Assembly: GCF_001811505.1 (NCBI RefSeq)
Contig: NZ_KV804996.1
Coordinates: forward strand, 52,721 to 116,720
Source: Streptococcus sp. HMSC034E03
GTDB lineage: Bacteria > Bacillota > Bacilli > Lactobacillales > Streptococcaceae
Length of the DNA stretch: 64,000 nt
Reading direction: 5' to 3'
A model generated the notes under the pieces. That model saw only the letters and a list, made by a program, of their open reading frames with translations. It was not told the origin of the DNA and did not search any database. Position numbers and translations under genes: made by a program. Positions 1 through 7,980 of this stretch are shown here, piece by piece (within the stretch, counting starts at the first letter, position 1; each line of letters opens with the position of its first letter).

Positions 1-250
1 CGCTTCCGACTTCTACAATTTCACCAGAAAATTCATGTCCCAGTGTTACTGGTGCTTTTTGACCAGAATAGACATGTTCTTCTGTTGGGATGAAGATAGG
101 GCCATCTAAAAATTCGTGGAGGTCAGTACCACAAATTCCTGTGAATTTAACAGCAACTTTTACTTGGTGCGGAAGTACCTCAGGGACTTCTACTTCTTGA
201 ATACGAACATCTTTTGCTGCATGCCAGCGAGCTGCTTTCATTGTAGCCAT
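1..250 (-). CDS. Zn-dependent alcohol/2,3-butanediol dehydrogenase, N-terminal part (cut by window edge)
   Basis: The 83 visible residues are the N-terminal GroES-like domain of a medium-chain zinc dehydrogenase. The zinc-site motif GICGTDLHEF is followed by an insert with the PIFIPTEEH-type sequence of the butanediol/sorbitol dehydrogenase branch and then by GHEFSGEIVEVG. Family members oxidise secondary alcohols such as (R,R)-butanediol with NAD. The start is supported by AAGGAG placed about 9 bases upstream. A strong promoter with an overlapping cre site lies upstream, which fits a carbon-catabolite controlled fermentation gene. The exact substrate cannot be read from this fragment. Confidence 0.85.
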   Translation of the reverse strand, partial: MATMKAARWHAAKDVRIQEVEVPEVLPHQVKVAVKFTGICGTDLHEFLDGPIFIPTEEHVYSGQKAPVTLGHEFSGEIVEVGS

Positions 251-310
251 ATGAATAACTCCTTATTGTTGCGATTTTTAGTTTTCCTTTTAGGAAACTT
301 TACATGTAAT

Positions 311-339
311 ATTGTAAACGCTTTCTTTATATTTGTCAA
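311..339 (-). promoter_or_regulatory. Promoter of the dehydrogenase gene with overlapping cre site
   Basis: Read on the minus strand, TTGACA (334-339) and TACAAT (311-316) are separated by exactly 17 bases. The segment 311-328 matches the CcpA operator consensus WWTGNAARCGNWWWCAWW at all but one position, and it covers the -10 box and most of the spacer. A bound CcpA would block polymerase, so glucose repression is inferred. Confidence 0.75.
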
Positions 340-341
340 GA

Positions 342-366
342 AAAACCAACCTCAGGGCTGGTTTCT
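342..366 (-). terminator. Rho-independent terminator of gatCAB
   Basis: AAACCAGCC and GGTTGGTTT (minus strand) form a 9-bp stem around a 4-base loop, followed by a T-rich run, just after the gatB stop codon. Its T-run abuts the -35 box of the dehydrogenase promoter. Confidence 0.75.
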
Positions 367-374
367 TTTACATA

Positions 375-1817
375 TTAATCTTCTTTCAACTTCGCCAATT
401 CTTGGGCAAGAAGTTTAAGGGCAACTTGTGGGTTGGCTTGGCCTTTGGTTGCTTTCATGAGGAATCCTGTAAAGGCCTTGTCTGCGTTACGTTTGCCTGA
501 CTTGAAGTCAGCAACGGCGGCTTCGTTATCTGCAAAGACTTGGTGGATAATTGGAATCAAGACAGCTGGATCTGAGATTTGGACCATACCTGCTTTTTCC
601 ACGTATTCACGAGCGCCACCACCATTTTTAGCTAGGTGGACAAAGACTTTCTTAGCAATCTTAGAAGAGATAGTGCCGTCTTCGATGATGGCAATCATTT
701 CTACCAAGTTTTCTGGTGTCAATTCGATTTGTTCCAGTGTCTTACCTTCGGCGTTCAAGAATTGAGCGACTTCACCTTGGAGCCAGTTAGAGACTTGTTT
801 AGCATCGCCACCGAGGGCAACAGCTTTTTCAAAGAAGTCAGAAGTGACTTTGTTTGCAGTCAACTGGCTAGCATCGTAGTCTGACAAACCAAGGTCAGCC
901 ACATAGCGAGCACGGCGTTCTTTTGGAAACTCTGGTAACTCTGTACGCATTTCCTCAATCCACTCGTCTGAGATTTCAAAGAGTGGTAGGTCGGGTTCTG
1001 GGAAGTAGCGGTAGTCTGCAGCACCTTCCTTGACACGCATGAGGATGGTTGCTTTGTTAGCTTCATCGTAACGGCGGGTTTCTTGGCGGATTTGACCACC
1101 TGAACGAAGGATTTCAGCTTGACGTTGGACTTCGTATTCAAGACCCTTGCGAACATTTGAGAAGGAGTTGAGGTTCTTCAACTCTGTTTTGGTACCGAAT
1201 TTCTCTTGACCGTAAGGACGAAGGGAGATGTTGGCATCCACACGCATGGAACCTTCTTCCATCTTAACGTCAGAAATGCCAGCGTATTGGATAACTTCCT
1301 TGAGGGCGGTTAGATAAGCATAGGCTTCTTCTGGAGAACGCATGTCTGCTTCAGAGACAATCTCAATCAATGGAACCCCTTGTCGGTTGAGGTCAACATA
1401 AGAGTAGCCATCTGTACCGTGGGTGTTTTTACCAGCATCTTCTTCTAGGTGAGCGCGTTCGATACCGATTTTCTTAGTTGTACCGTCTTCTAACTCGACT
1501 TCAATCCAGCCGTTATAACCGATTGGCTCATCAAACTGAGAAATTTGGTAGGCTTTAGGATTGTCAGGATAGAAGTAGTTCTTGCGGTCAAAGTGCATCT
1601 TTTTGTGGATGTCCATATTGAGGGCAAGAGCAGCCTTGATACCGGCATCAACAACACCTTTATTGAGAACTGGCAGAACTCCTGGGAAAGACCAGTCAAT
1701 CACGTTAGTGTTGGCATTTTGGTCATTTCCAAAGTGGGCAGAAGTAGGTGAGAAGATTTTTGAATTGGTGTTGAGCTCTACGTGGACTTCAAGTCCAATG
1801 ACTGTTTCAAAGTTCAT
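375..1817 (-). CDS. gatB: Aspartyl/glutamyl-tRNA amidotransferase subunit B
   Basis: GatB binds misacylated Glu-tRNA(Gln) or Asp-tRNA(Asn), activates the acyl group with ATP and amidates it with ammonia supplied by GatA. The 480-residue protein starts with the typical IGLEVHVEL motif and carries the [11 protein letters not shown] segment in the middle. The C-terminal part is the helical GatB/YqeY tRNA-binding domain. Length is normal for the family. It is the last gene of gatC-gatA-gatB: its start codon overlaps the gatA stop by one base, so translation is probably coupled. A terminator follows. Cytoplasmic and essential in bacteria lacking GlnRS, which is the usual state in streptococci. Confidence 0.97.
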   Translation of the reverse strand: MNFETVIGLEVHVELNTNSKIFSPTSAHFGNDQNANTNVIDWSFPGVLPVLNKGVVDAGIKAALALNMDIHKKMHFDRKNYFYPDNPKAYQISQFDEPIGYNGWIEVELEDGTTKKIGIERAHLEEDAGKNTHGTDGYSYVDLNRQGVPLIEIVSEADMRSPEEAYAYLTALKEVIQYAGISDVKMEEGSMRVDANISLRPYGQEKFGTKTELKNLNSFSNVRKGLEYEVQRQAEILRSGGQIRQETRRYDEANKATILMRVKEGAADYRYFPEPDLPLFEISDEWIEEMRTELPEFPKERRARYVADLGLSDYDASQLTANKVTSDFFEKAVALGGDAKQVSNWLQGEVAQFLNAEGKTLEQIELTPENLVEMIAIIEDGTISSKIAKKVFVHLAKNGGGAREYVEKAGMVQISDPAVLIPIIHQVFADNEAAVADFKSGKRNADKAFTGFLMKATKGQANPQVALKLLAQELAKLKED

Positions 1818-3283
1818 TAATTGTCACCTCCAAAAATCACGGGTTGTTGTTTATGGTAGTCTGTTGTTGCTTCAAAAGCAGCAGCAGCTTGGTAAATGGT
1901 TTCCTCAGAATACTTAGGACCAATCAATTGTAGACCGACAGGTAGACCTTGAGAGAATCCAGCAGGAATCGAAATTCCTGGGAGACCAGCCAAGTTGACT
2001 GGGATGGTCAAAAGGTCAGCCAAGTACATGGCAACTGGGTCGTGGTTGAGAGAATCTAAGTCATAGGCAACGCTTGGAGCAGTTGGACCCAAAATCAAGT
2101 CGTAATCCGCGAAGACTTTTTCGAAATCTTGAATGATAAGGGTACGAACCTGACCAGCTTTCTTGTAGTAGGCATCGTAGTAACCTGATGAAAGGCTGAA
2201 AGTACCTAGCATGATACGGCGTTTAACCTCTTCACCGAATCCTTGGCTACGGCTATTTACATAGATTTCATCAAGGTTTGTCGCATCCTCTGCACGGTAG
2301 CCATAACGAATACCGTCAAAGCGTTGCAAGTTTGATGAAGCTTCAGATGAAGCGATAATGTAGTATACTGCCACACCATATTTAGAGTGAGGGAGGCTGA
2401 CTTCTTCAACGATAGCGCCAAGTTTTTCAAAGTGCTTAGCAGCATTTAGAATAGTTTCCTTAACCTCTGGGGCAATCCCTTCACCAAGGTATTCCTTAGG
2501 CAAAGCGATTTTCATACCCTTGATGTCTTGACCGATTTTTGAAGTAAAGTCGGCAATGTGGACAGGAGCAGAAGTAGAGTCTTTAGCATCTTCGCTAGCA
2601 ATAGCGTTGAGCAAGAGGGCATTTTCCTTAACGGTCGGCGCGAAAGGTCCGATTTGGTCTAGAGAGCTACCAAAGGCAATGAGACCGAAACGTGAAACTG
2701 TTCCGTAGGTTGGTTTGAGACCAACGATCCCGTTGAAGGCAGCAGGTTGGCGGATAGAACCACCCGTATCAGAACCAAGTGACAAGCGGACTTGTCCAGA
2801 AGCTACAGCTGCGGCAGAACCACTTGATGAACCACCAGGCACCTTGCTGTGGTCCCAAGCGTTTTTAGTTGCTCCGTAGTGAGAAGTCTCACCTGAACCA
2901 CCCATGGCAAACTCGTCCATATTGGTTTTCCCTACGACAATCATGCCTTTAGCCTTTGCATTGGTAACAGCAGTCGCATCAAAGATTGGCTCGTAGTTGT
3001 AGAGCATTTTTGAGGCAGCAGTTGTGAGAATACCGTCTGTAGAGATATTATCTTTAACTGCAAGTGGAATTCCTGAAAGGACATTATCAGCATCGATTCC
3101 AGCTTCATCAATAGCTTTAGCTTGAGCAAGGGCTTGCTCCTCAGCGATGGTAACAAAAGCGTTAATAGCTGTTTCGCGAGACTTGATATCTTCAAGCGTA
3201 GCTTGGGTCAATTCAGTTGCAGAAATTTCCTTAGAGACAAGGAGATTGTGCAAGTCTTCAATGGTTTTATTGTTGAAAGTCAT
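1817..3283 (-). CDS. gatA: Aspartyl/glutamyl-tRNA amidotransferase subunit A
   Basis: GatA is the glutaminase subunit that releases ammonia for GatB. The 488 residues show the amidase-signature fold: Lys77 in GIPLAVKDN, the serine loop [11 protein letters not shown] around Ser152, and the nucleophile Ser176 in [10 protein letters not shown]. These make up the Ser-cisSer-Lys triad. Length is typical. The gene overlaps both gatC and gatB by single bases in a tight operon. Nothing is unusual in the sequence. Confidence 0.97.
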   Translation of the reverse strand: MTFNNKTIEDLHNLLVSKEISATELTQATLEDIKSRETAINAFVTIAEEQALAQAKAIDEAGIDADNVLSGIPLAVKDNISTDGILTTAASKMLYNYEPIFDATAVTNAKAKGMIVVGKTNMDEFAMGGSGETSHYGATKNAWDHSKVPGGSSSGSAAAVASGQVRLSLGSDTGGSIRQPAAFNGIVGLKPTYGTVSRFGLIAFGSSLDQIGPFAPTVKENALLLNAIASEDAKDSTSAPVHIADFTSKIGQDIKGMKIALPKEYLGEGIAPEVKETILNAAKHFEKLGAIVEEVSLPHSKYGVAVYYIIASSEASSNLQRFDGIRYGYRAEDATNLDEIYVNSRSQGFGEEVKRRIMLGTFSLSSGYYDAYYKKAGQVRTLIIQDFEKVFADYDLILGPTAPSVAYDLDSLNHDPVAMYLADLLTIPVNLAGLPGISIPAGFSQGLPVGLQLIGPKYSEETIYQAAAAFEATTDYHKQQPVIFGGDN

Positions 3284-3585
3284 TAGGCATCTCCTCCATC
3301 GTCTAGGATAGCTGGTACCTTGATATAGTAGTTGTCTTTTTCAGGTACGTTTTTAAACAAGCGATCACGGTCTGTTCCTTCTTCGGCCACATCAGGGCGG
3401 AGTATAGTCTTGCGGTCAGCCATGGTTGTAGTAGGTGCAACACCAGTTGTGTCAACTTCGCCCAGCAATTCAACCATGTCTACAATCTTGGACAAGGTAG
3501 TTGCAAAGGCAGCAGTTTCTTCTTCAGAGAATCTTAATTTTGAAAGATTGGCAACGTGTGTTACCTCTTCTTGCGTAATTTTCAT
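3283..3585 (-). CDS. gatC: Aspartyl/glutamyl-tRNA amidotransferase subunit C
   Basis: GatC is the small subunit that wraps around GatA and stabilises the GatCAB complex. The 100-residue protein begins [17 protein letters not shown], the conserved start of the family. The reading frame extends further upstream, but only this ATG has a good ribosome site (GAAAGGA, about 8 bases before it) and gives the normal length. First gene of gatCAB. Confidence 0.95.
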   Translation of the reverse strand: MKITQEEVTHVANLSKLRFSEEETAAFATTLSKIVDMVELLGEVDTTGVAPTTTMADRKTILRPDVAEEGTDRDRLFKNVPEKDNYYIKVPAILDDGGDA

Positions 3586-3625
3586 CTTGCATCCTTTCGT
3601 GAAATGATGATTTTTAGTCTGTTCT

Positions 3626-3631
3626 ATTTTA
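3626..3631 (-). promoter_or_regulatory. Probable -10 box of the gatCAB promoter
   Basis: On the minus strand TAAAAT is preceded by TGG, an extended -10, about 40 bases upstream of the gatC start. The -35 region (TTATTT-like) is weak. Position relative to the operon is the main support. Confidence 0.45.
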
Positions 3632-3708
3632 CCATATTTTCCTATAAATAAGGGAGGTAAAGCTGAAAAAGACATCTGGTAAGTCAAGAAATAGTTTTTT
3701 AAATAGAC

Positions 3709-3834
3709 AAAAAAATAGCCGTCCTAACTTTGGCAAGTTAACGAGCTATTTTTTAGTTATGTAATTACAGCCACCGTCTTAAACGGCTCTGTGGGGTGTT
3801 GTTGTAACATCTTTTTCTATATTCATTGTAACAT
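3709..3834 (-). ncRNA. Candidate small RNA with bidirectional terminator (lone type I antitoxin-like RNA)
   Basis: On the minus strand an extended -10 (TGTTACAAT, 3825-3833) could start an RNA of about 100 nt. It would contain a compact hairpin (CCGT/ACGG arms, near 3774-3786) and end at a strong hairpin. In that hairpin AAAAAATAGC pairs with GCTATTTTTT and the inner arms are TAACTT/AAGTTA (3709-3754). A-tracts and T-tracts on both flanks make it a bidirectional terminator, as in convergent type I toxin-antitoxin loci. I find no hydrophobic toxin ORF converging on it. The RNA identity is inference. Confidence 0.4.
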
Positions 3835-3898
3835 TTATTTTAAAAATTGCTAGATAGTTTTTGTTTATTGTACATTAGCAAACTAAGATTCTTTGATT

Positions 3899-4123
3899 TT
3901 AATATGCACTCTTTTGATATTCATTCCATAAAGCCTGAAGTTCAACTGCATTTTCTAAGACATATTGCCTTATCATTTTTAGGTCTTTTGCTTTTGCTTT
4001 ACCATCTCTCAGTTCACCGTTCAGAAACATTGAACCCACTTCTTCTCCGTGGATATAAAAGTGAATATGCGCTTTTTGACCTTTATGGTTATGTTCGTTA
4101 GGACGAATTTCAATACCATACTT
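3899..4123 (-). pseudogene. DUF4160 family gene remnant lacking its N-terminus
   Basis: An open frame of 74 codons without any start codon encodes the body of a DUF4160 protein. It contains YGIEIRPNEHN, HIHFYIHGEEVGS, then LNGELRDGKAK and a C-terminal helix ending ALWNEYQKSAY. The frame is closed by a stop immediately upstream, exactly where the BOX repeat begins, so the first residues (the family normally starts a few to about 20 residues earlier) were removed or separated. DUF4160 genes often sit in small two-gene modules. Function is unknown. The fragment is in frame and otherwise undamaged, which suggests recent inactivation. Confidence 0.8.
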
Positions 4124-4125
4124 TT

Positions 4126-4230
4126 ATACTCAATAAAAATCAAAGAGAAAACTAGAAAGCTAGGCACAGGCAGTACTTGAGTACGACAAGCCGACGCTGA
4201 CGTGGTTTGAATTTGATTTTTGAAGAGTAT
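4126..4230. repeat. BOX repeat element (boxA and boxC modules, no boxB)
   Basis: The segment runs from TATACTCAAT to GAAGAGTAT. Its 3' half contains CAAGCCGACGCTGACGTGG, closely matching the boxA sequence targeted by the classical BOXA1R primer. Its 5' half (ATCAAAGAGAAAACTAG...) matches boxC. At about 105 bp it fits an A-C element without the 45-bp B module. BOX elements are scattered in pneumococci and close relatives. This one abuts the truncated DUF4160 frame. Confidence 0.9.
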
Positions 4231-4243
4231 TAGGAAAGAATAT

Positions 4244-4495
4244 TTAGGCATGTAGTAGTCCCACGTAGTCCTTCCATGTTTCAAGGTAGTTATCGCGATT
4301 TAACTCAATTTGCTTTTGAGCAAAACGAATGTCATAGTCTGCCAAGTCCAAATTTTCTAATACTTCTCCAGTTAGAATACTAAAGGTTCCAATTAATTCA
4401 TCGTCATCATACATGCGTAAAATAGGGTTGCTTGGATTCTTGTAAATATCATCTTTTGTCACTTCTAAATTAGTTACACCAAATTCCTTGAACAT
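4244..4495 (-). CDS. Conserved hypothetical protein, 83 aa
   Basis: A small acidic protein that I cannot name. The start has a good ribosome site (AAAAAGGAG, 8 bases upstream). Its C-terminal half (LTGEVLENLDL, then IELNRDNYLETWKDYVG) resembles in pattern the C-terminal helix of DUF4160 proteins, which end in a similar reE-L-enW motif. It precedes the DUF4160 remnant in the same direction, so the two may once have formed a module split by the BOX element. No signal peptide or membrane segment. The relationship is my inference from pattern only. Confidence 0.7.
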   Translation of the reverse strand: MFKEFGVTNLEVTKDDIYKNPSNPILRMYDDDELIGTFSILTGEVLENLDLADYDIRFAQKQIELNRDNYLETWKDYVGLLHA

Positions 4496-4585
4496 GAGTG
4501 CTTCTCCTTTTTCTTTTATTATATCATTTTTGCTAGAATTGTCACGGTTTTCGATATATTTGACTACAAGGAATAGCTTTTATTC

Positions 4586-4607
4586 AAGTATAGTCTAAGT
4601 ATAGTCT
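4586..4607. repeat. Perfect 11-bp tandem duplication upstream of prfC
   Basis: AAGTATAGTCT occurs twice back to back. A second, imperfect pair (around TAAAATCCRAT, near 4634 and 4670) flanks the prfC -10 box. No known operator matches. Confidence 0.6.
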
Positions 4608-4622
4608 AACATAAAATAGAAA

Positions 4623-4651
4623 TTGAAAAAAATGCTAAAATCCGATATAAT
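4623..4651 (+). promoter_or_regulatory. Promoter of prfC
   Basis: TTGAAA (4623-4628) and TATAAT (4646-4651) are spaced by 17 bases. An 80-90 base leader follows before the prfC start. Confidence 0.7.
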
Positions 4652-4740
4652 GGAGTGTTGAAAGGAATGGTAAAATCCAATGTAGAAATCATTCTTAGTT
4701 ATTGAAACAAGAAAAATAGAGAATCAAAGAAAGAGAACTT

Positions 4741-6285
4741 ATGAATATTCAAGAAGAAATTAAGAAACGTCGTACCTTTGCCATCATCTCTCACCCGGAC
4801 GCGGGGAAAACAACCATTACTGAGCAGTTGCTCTACTTTGGGGGCGAGATTCGTGAGGCTGGTACCGTAAAAGGAAAGAAAACTGGGACTTTTGCCAAGT
4901 CTGACTGGATGGATATCGAGAAGCAGCGTGGGATTTCCGTTACTTCATCTGTTATGCAATTTGACTACGACGGCAAGCGCGTGAATATCCTAGACACACC
5001 AGGGCACGAGGACTTCTCAGAAGACACCTATCGTACCTTGATGGCGGTGGATGCTGCTGTTATGGTCGTGGACTCTGCCAAGGGTATCGAGGCTCAAACC
5101 AAGAAATTGTTTGAGGTCGTGAAACACCGTGGCATTCCAGTCTTTACCTTTATGAACAAGCTAGACCGTGACGGTCGTGAGCCACTGGACCTCTTGCAAG
5201 AATTAGAAGAAGTCTTGGGCATTGCGAGCTATCCGATGAACTGGCCAATCGGGATGGGGAAAGCCTTTGAAGGACTCTATGACCTATATAATCAACGCTT
5301 GGAACTTTACAAGGGGGATGAGCGTTTTGCTAGCCTAGAAGATGGAGACAAGCTTTTTGGAAGCAATCCTTTCTATGAGCAAGTCAAAGACGATATTGAG
5401 CTTTTAAATGAAGCTGGGAATGAGTTTTCAGAGGAAGCAATCCTTGCTGGAGAATTGACGCCTGTCTTCTTCGGTTCAGCCCTGACAAACTTTGGTGTGC
5501 AGACCTTCCTTGAAACCTTCCTCAAGTTTGCTCCAGAACCACATGGGCATAAGAAAACAGATGGCGAAATTGTGGATCCTTACGACAAGGATTTCTCAGG
5601 ATTTGTCTTTAAAATCCAAGCCAACATGGACCCTCGTCACCGTGACCGTATTGCCTTTGTCCGTATCGTGTCAGGTGAATTTGAGCGTGGGATGAGTGTT
5701 AATCTGCCTCGTACTGGTAAGGGAGCTAAACTGTCTAATGTCACTCAGTTTATGGCGGAAAGTCGTGAGAATGTGACCAATGCCGTGGCAGGTGATATTA
5801 TTGGAGTTTACGATACCGGTACTTATCAGGTTGGGGATACCTTGACAGTTGGAAAAAATAAATTTGAATTTGAACCTCTGCCAACCTTTACACCTGAAAT
5901 TTTCATGAAAGTTTCTGCTAAGAACGTTATGAAACAAAAATCCTTCCACAAGGGAATGGAACAGTTGGTACAAGAAGGAGCCGTCCAGCTTTATAAGAAT
6001 TACCAAACAGGCGAGTACATGCTAGGTGCTGTTGGTCAACTCCAGTTTGAAGTCTTTAAACACCGTATGGAAGGCGAGTACAATGCGGAAGTGGTCATGA
6101 GCCCAATGGGTAAAAAAACCGTTCGTTGGATCAAGCCTGAGGACTTAGATGAACGGATGTCATCAAGCCGAAATATCTTGGCCAAAGACCGCTTTGACCA
6201 ACCTGTCTTCCTCTTTGAAAACGACTTTGCCCTCCGCTGGTTTGCGGACAAGTATCCAGACGTAGAGTTGGAAGAAAAGATGTAG
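4741..6285 (+). CDS. prfC: Peptide chain release factor 3
   Basis: RF3 is a translational GTPase that recycles RF1/RF2 from terminating ribosomes. The 514-residue protein has the G domain at its N-terminus: [10 protein letters not shown]-loop near residue 18, DTPGHEDF (G3) and NKLDRD (G4). EF-G-like domains II and III follow, including the characteristic [10 protein letters not shown] segment. Length and motifs are normal. It is monocistronic, with its own promoter, and is followed by a run of hairpins rather than a gene on the same strand. Confidence 0.97.
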   Translation: MNIQEEIKKRRTFAIISHPDAGKTTITEQLLYFGGEIREAGTVKGKKTGTFAKSDWMDIEKQRGISVTSSVMQFDYDGKRVNILDTPGHEDFSEDTYRTLMAVDAAVMVVDSAKGIEAQTKKLFEVVKHRGIPVFTFMNKLDRDGREPLDLLQELEEVLGIASYPMNWPIGMGKAFEGLYDLYNQRLELYKGDERFASLEDGDKLFGSNPFYEQVKDDIELLNEAGNEFSEEAILAGELTPVFFGSALTNFGVQTFLETFLKFAPEPHGHKKTDGEIVDPYDKDFSGFVFKIQANMDPRHRDRIAFVRIVSGEFERGMSVNLPRTGKGAKLSNVTQFMAESRENVTNAVAGDIIGVYDTGTYQVGDTLTVGKNKFEFEPLPTFTPEIFMKVSAKNVMKQKSFHKGMEQLVQEGAVQLYKNYQTGEYMLGAVGQLQFEVFKHRMEGEYNAEVVMSPMGKKTVRWIKPEDLDERMSSSRNILAKDRFDQPVFLFENDFALRWFADKYPDVELEEKM

Positions 6286-6293
6286 ATCGCCAA

Positions 6294-6404
6294 AGTTACT
6301 TGATTGTATAACAATCTAAGTAACTAACGCCAAGTTTCTATGGGACTTGGCTAGGCGCTCTACTAGTAAAGTTTTACGAATATTATCGATTCGTAAAACT
6401 TTAC
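6294..6404. repeat. Cluster of three successive hairpins after prfC
   Basis: Three inverted repeats follow one another: AGTTACTTGATTGT/ACAATCTAAGTAACT (6294-6325), GCCAAGT/ACTTGGC (6329-6351), and a perfect 16-bp arm pair with a 7-base loop (6366-6381 and 6389-6404). None is followed by a T-run, so they are not classical terminators. The gene-free stretch between prfC and arcT is about 350 bases, and this cluster plus two later terminators is what I see in it. Confidence 0.7.
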
Positions 6405-6534
6405 GTCGTAACGATTAGATAGTGTATGACCTAACCACCTTACTAACTCATCGGCGAAAAATAATCGTTTTCGCGTTTTCGTGTCCTAATGAAAAAAGAG
6501 TGCCTGAGTTGGTAACTTGCCTTAAAACTATTGC

Positions 6535-6567
6535 AAAAAGCCAAGAAAATCCCTTCCTTGGCTTTTG
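6535..6567 (+). terminator. Terminator-like hairpin, plus strand
   Basis: AAAGCCAAG and CTTGGCTTT form a 9-bp stem with flanking A- and T-tracts. It lies about 250 bases after prfC, so it may end the prfC transcript or a separate short RNA. Confidence 0.6.
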
Positions 6568-6594
6568 TTGTAGCTCGCTATTTAGAATTTTCTT

Positions 6595-6625
6595 AAAACT
6601 CCGTCCCGATTTGGGACGGAGTTTA
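6595..6625 (-). terminator. Terminator of the arc operon
   Basis: AAACTCCGTCCC/GGGACGGAGTTT is a perfect 12-bp stem with a 5-base loop, right after the arcT stop on the minus strand. It could also stop plus-strand transcripts. Confidence 0.75.
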
Positions 6626-6634
6626 GGAGGTCTT

Positions 6635-7963
6635 TTAGGTCGCTAATCGGTAAACAGCTTCAGCATAGATATCCATAGCATGATAGAGATCATCTAAGAT
6701 AGCATATTCATTTGCTTGGTGTTCTGTTTGCTCTCTTCCTGGGAAGAGGGCACCAAAAGCGACACAGTTTGGCATCGTACGTGCAAAGGTTGCACCGCCA
6801 GATGATAGAGCGGGACTATTGTCACCAGTTTTTTCTTGATAAACCTGCATGAGAGTAGTGACGAGTGTGCTATCTCTTGCAACGTAAAGTGGTGCTAGGT
6901 AGTCAAATTCATGGTAGCTAAGTTGGTAAGCTTTTGCGCACTCTATCAGCTGATTAACCAGGGCATCCTTGTCTGCAAGGACTGGGATTCGAATATCAAT
7001 TCGAATTTCAGAACTTTCGGGAGTAATGGTTAAGGCAGCTACATTAAAGGATAAATGTCCAGAAGGCTGGTCGCTGATATCACCAAAGATTCCTTTTCCT
7101 TGACCATCTTGACCAACTTTTTTGGCAAGAAATGTAAGTGCAGGATGGGATTGAATGGAATCAAGCACGGTGGCTAATCGAATGACTGCATTAATCCCTT
7201 GGCTAGCATCCTTGGCATGCTTAGATACTCCTAGAACAGTAAGGTTCTGGTCATTTTGTTGATAATCGTAGCCAGCAGCTATTAGGCCTGCCTGGATCTG
7301 ATCCATAAGTGGTCCTTGATAGGTTGCCTTATCAGGAACTACATTAAAGGCTCCACCTACATCTAAGGCCAGTTGTTCTGATCCAGGTCCATGAAGTTTG
7401 ACCTGAAGGAGCCCTTTTTCTGCATAGGTTAATGGGAATGATGAGTCAGGAGCAAATCCCATGCTGGCTTGTTCTTCAATGGCATTATATCTTGCCATAC
7501 AACGCCAAAGGGTTTCTTCATCAGTACCAAATATGAACCGAACCCGTTTTTTGAATTGAATTCCTTGGTCAAGCAGGCTTTTGACTGCGTAAAGGGCTGC
7601 AAGAGATGGCCCTTTATCATCCTGGGCTCCCCGACCATAAATCCGCCCATCTCTGATACTAGCTTCAAATGGAGGAGTTTCCCAGTCTGTCAAATCGCCT
7701 GCAGGAACTACATCTAGGTGGCAGAGGATGGCAAGGAGATCCCCCTCACCAACTTCTGCATACCCATAATATCCTTGAGGATCAAGGTAGGTTTTAAAAC
7801 CAAGTTCTTGACATAAGTCCAGCGTTTTTTTCAGGACATCTTGAATTGCTTGACCAAAGGGAGTGCCATTTTCACCTTCATTGAGAACAGAAGGATAAGA
7901 GATGATTGTTTTCAAACTTTGAAGAAAATCCTCTTTGATTGATTCTGTAATATAGGATTTCAT
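6635..7963 (-). CDS. arcT: M20-family (PepV-like) dipeptidase of the arc operon
   Basis: A zinc metallopeptidase of the M20/M25/M40 family, 442 residues. Metal and catalytic residues are in place: CHLDVVPAG, GRGAQDDKGPS, the GTDEETLW glutamate pair, FAPDSSFPL, and a histidine near the end in EQTEHQANEYA. The start MKSYITES has AGAGGG about 8 bases upstream; in-frame codons further up lie inside the arcD end region and are not needed. As the last gene of arcABCD it probably supplies arginine or other amino acids from peptides, an inference from context. In pneumococci this gene is known as arcT. Confidence 0.9.
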   Translation of the reverse strand: MKSYITESIKEDFLQSLKTIISYPSVLNEGENGTPFGQAIQDVLKKTLDLCQELGFKTYLDPQGYYGYAEVGEGDLLAILCHLDVVPAGDLTDWETPPFEASIRDGRIYGRGAQDDKGPSLAALYAVKSLLDQGIQFKKRVRFIFGTDEETLWRCMARYNAIEEQASMGFAPDSSFPLTYAEKGLLQVKLHGPGSEQLALDVGGAFNVVPDKATYQGPLMDQIQAGLIAAGYDYQQNDQNLTVLGVSKHAKDASQGINAVIRLATVLDSIQSHPALTFLAKKVGQDGQGKGIFGDISDQPSGHLSFNVAALTITPESSEIRIDIRIPVLADKDALVNQLIECAKAYQLSYHEFDYLAPLYVARDSTLVTTLMQVYQEKTGDNSPALSSGGATFARTMPNCVAFGALFPGREQTEHQANEYAILDDLYHAMDIYAEAVYRLAT

Positions 7964-7980
7964 CCGTATTTCCCTCTTTA

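Noticed and set aside
3847..4101. 84-aa plus-strand frame opposite the DUF4160 remnant
   Set aside because: Complement of a recognisable protein fragment; no ribosome site.
4021..4284. 87-aa minus-strand frame over the BOX element
   Set aside because: It joins BOX sequence to the wrong frame of the DUF4160 remnant; the true homologous frame is shifted by one and recognisable.
6375..6382. TACGAATA, the ComX cin-box octamer, after prfC
   Set aside because: The same octamer also occurs inside the aliA coding region (about 42185); a few copies are expected by chance in 64 kb of this composition, and no competence gene follows.
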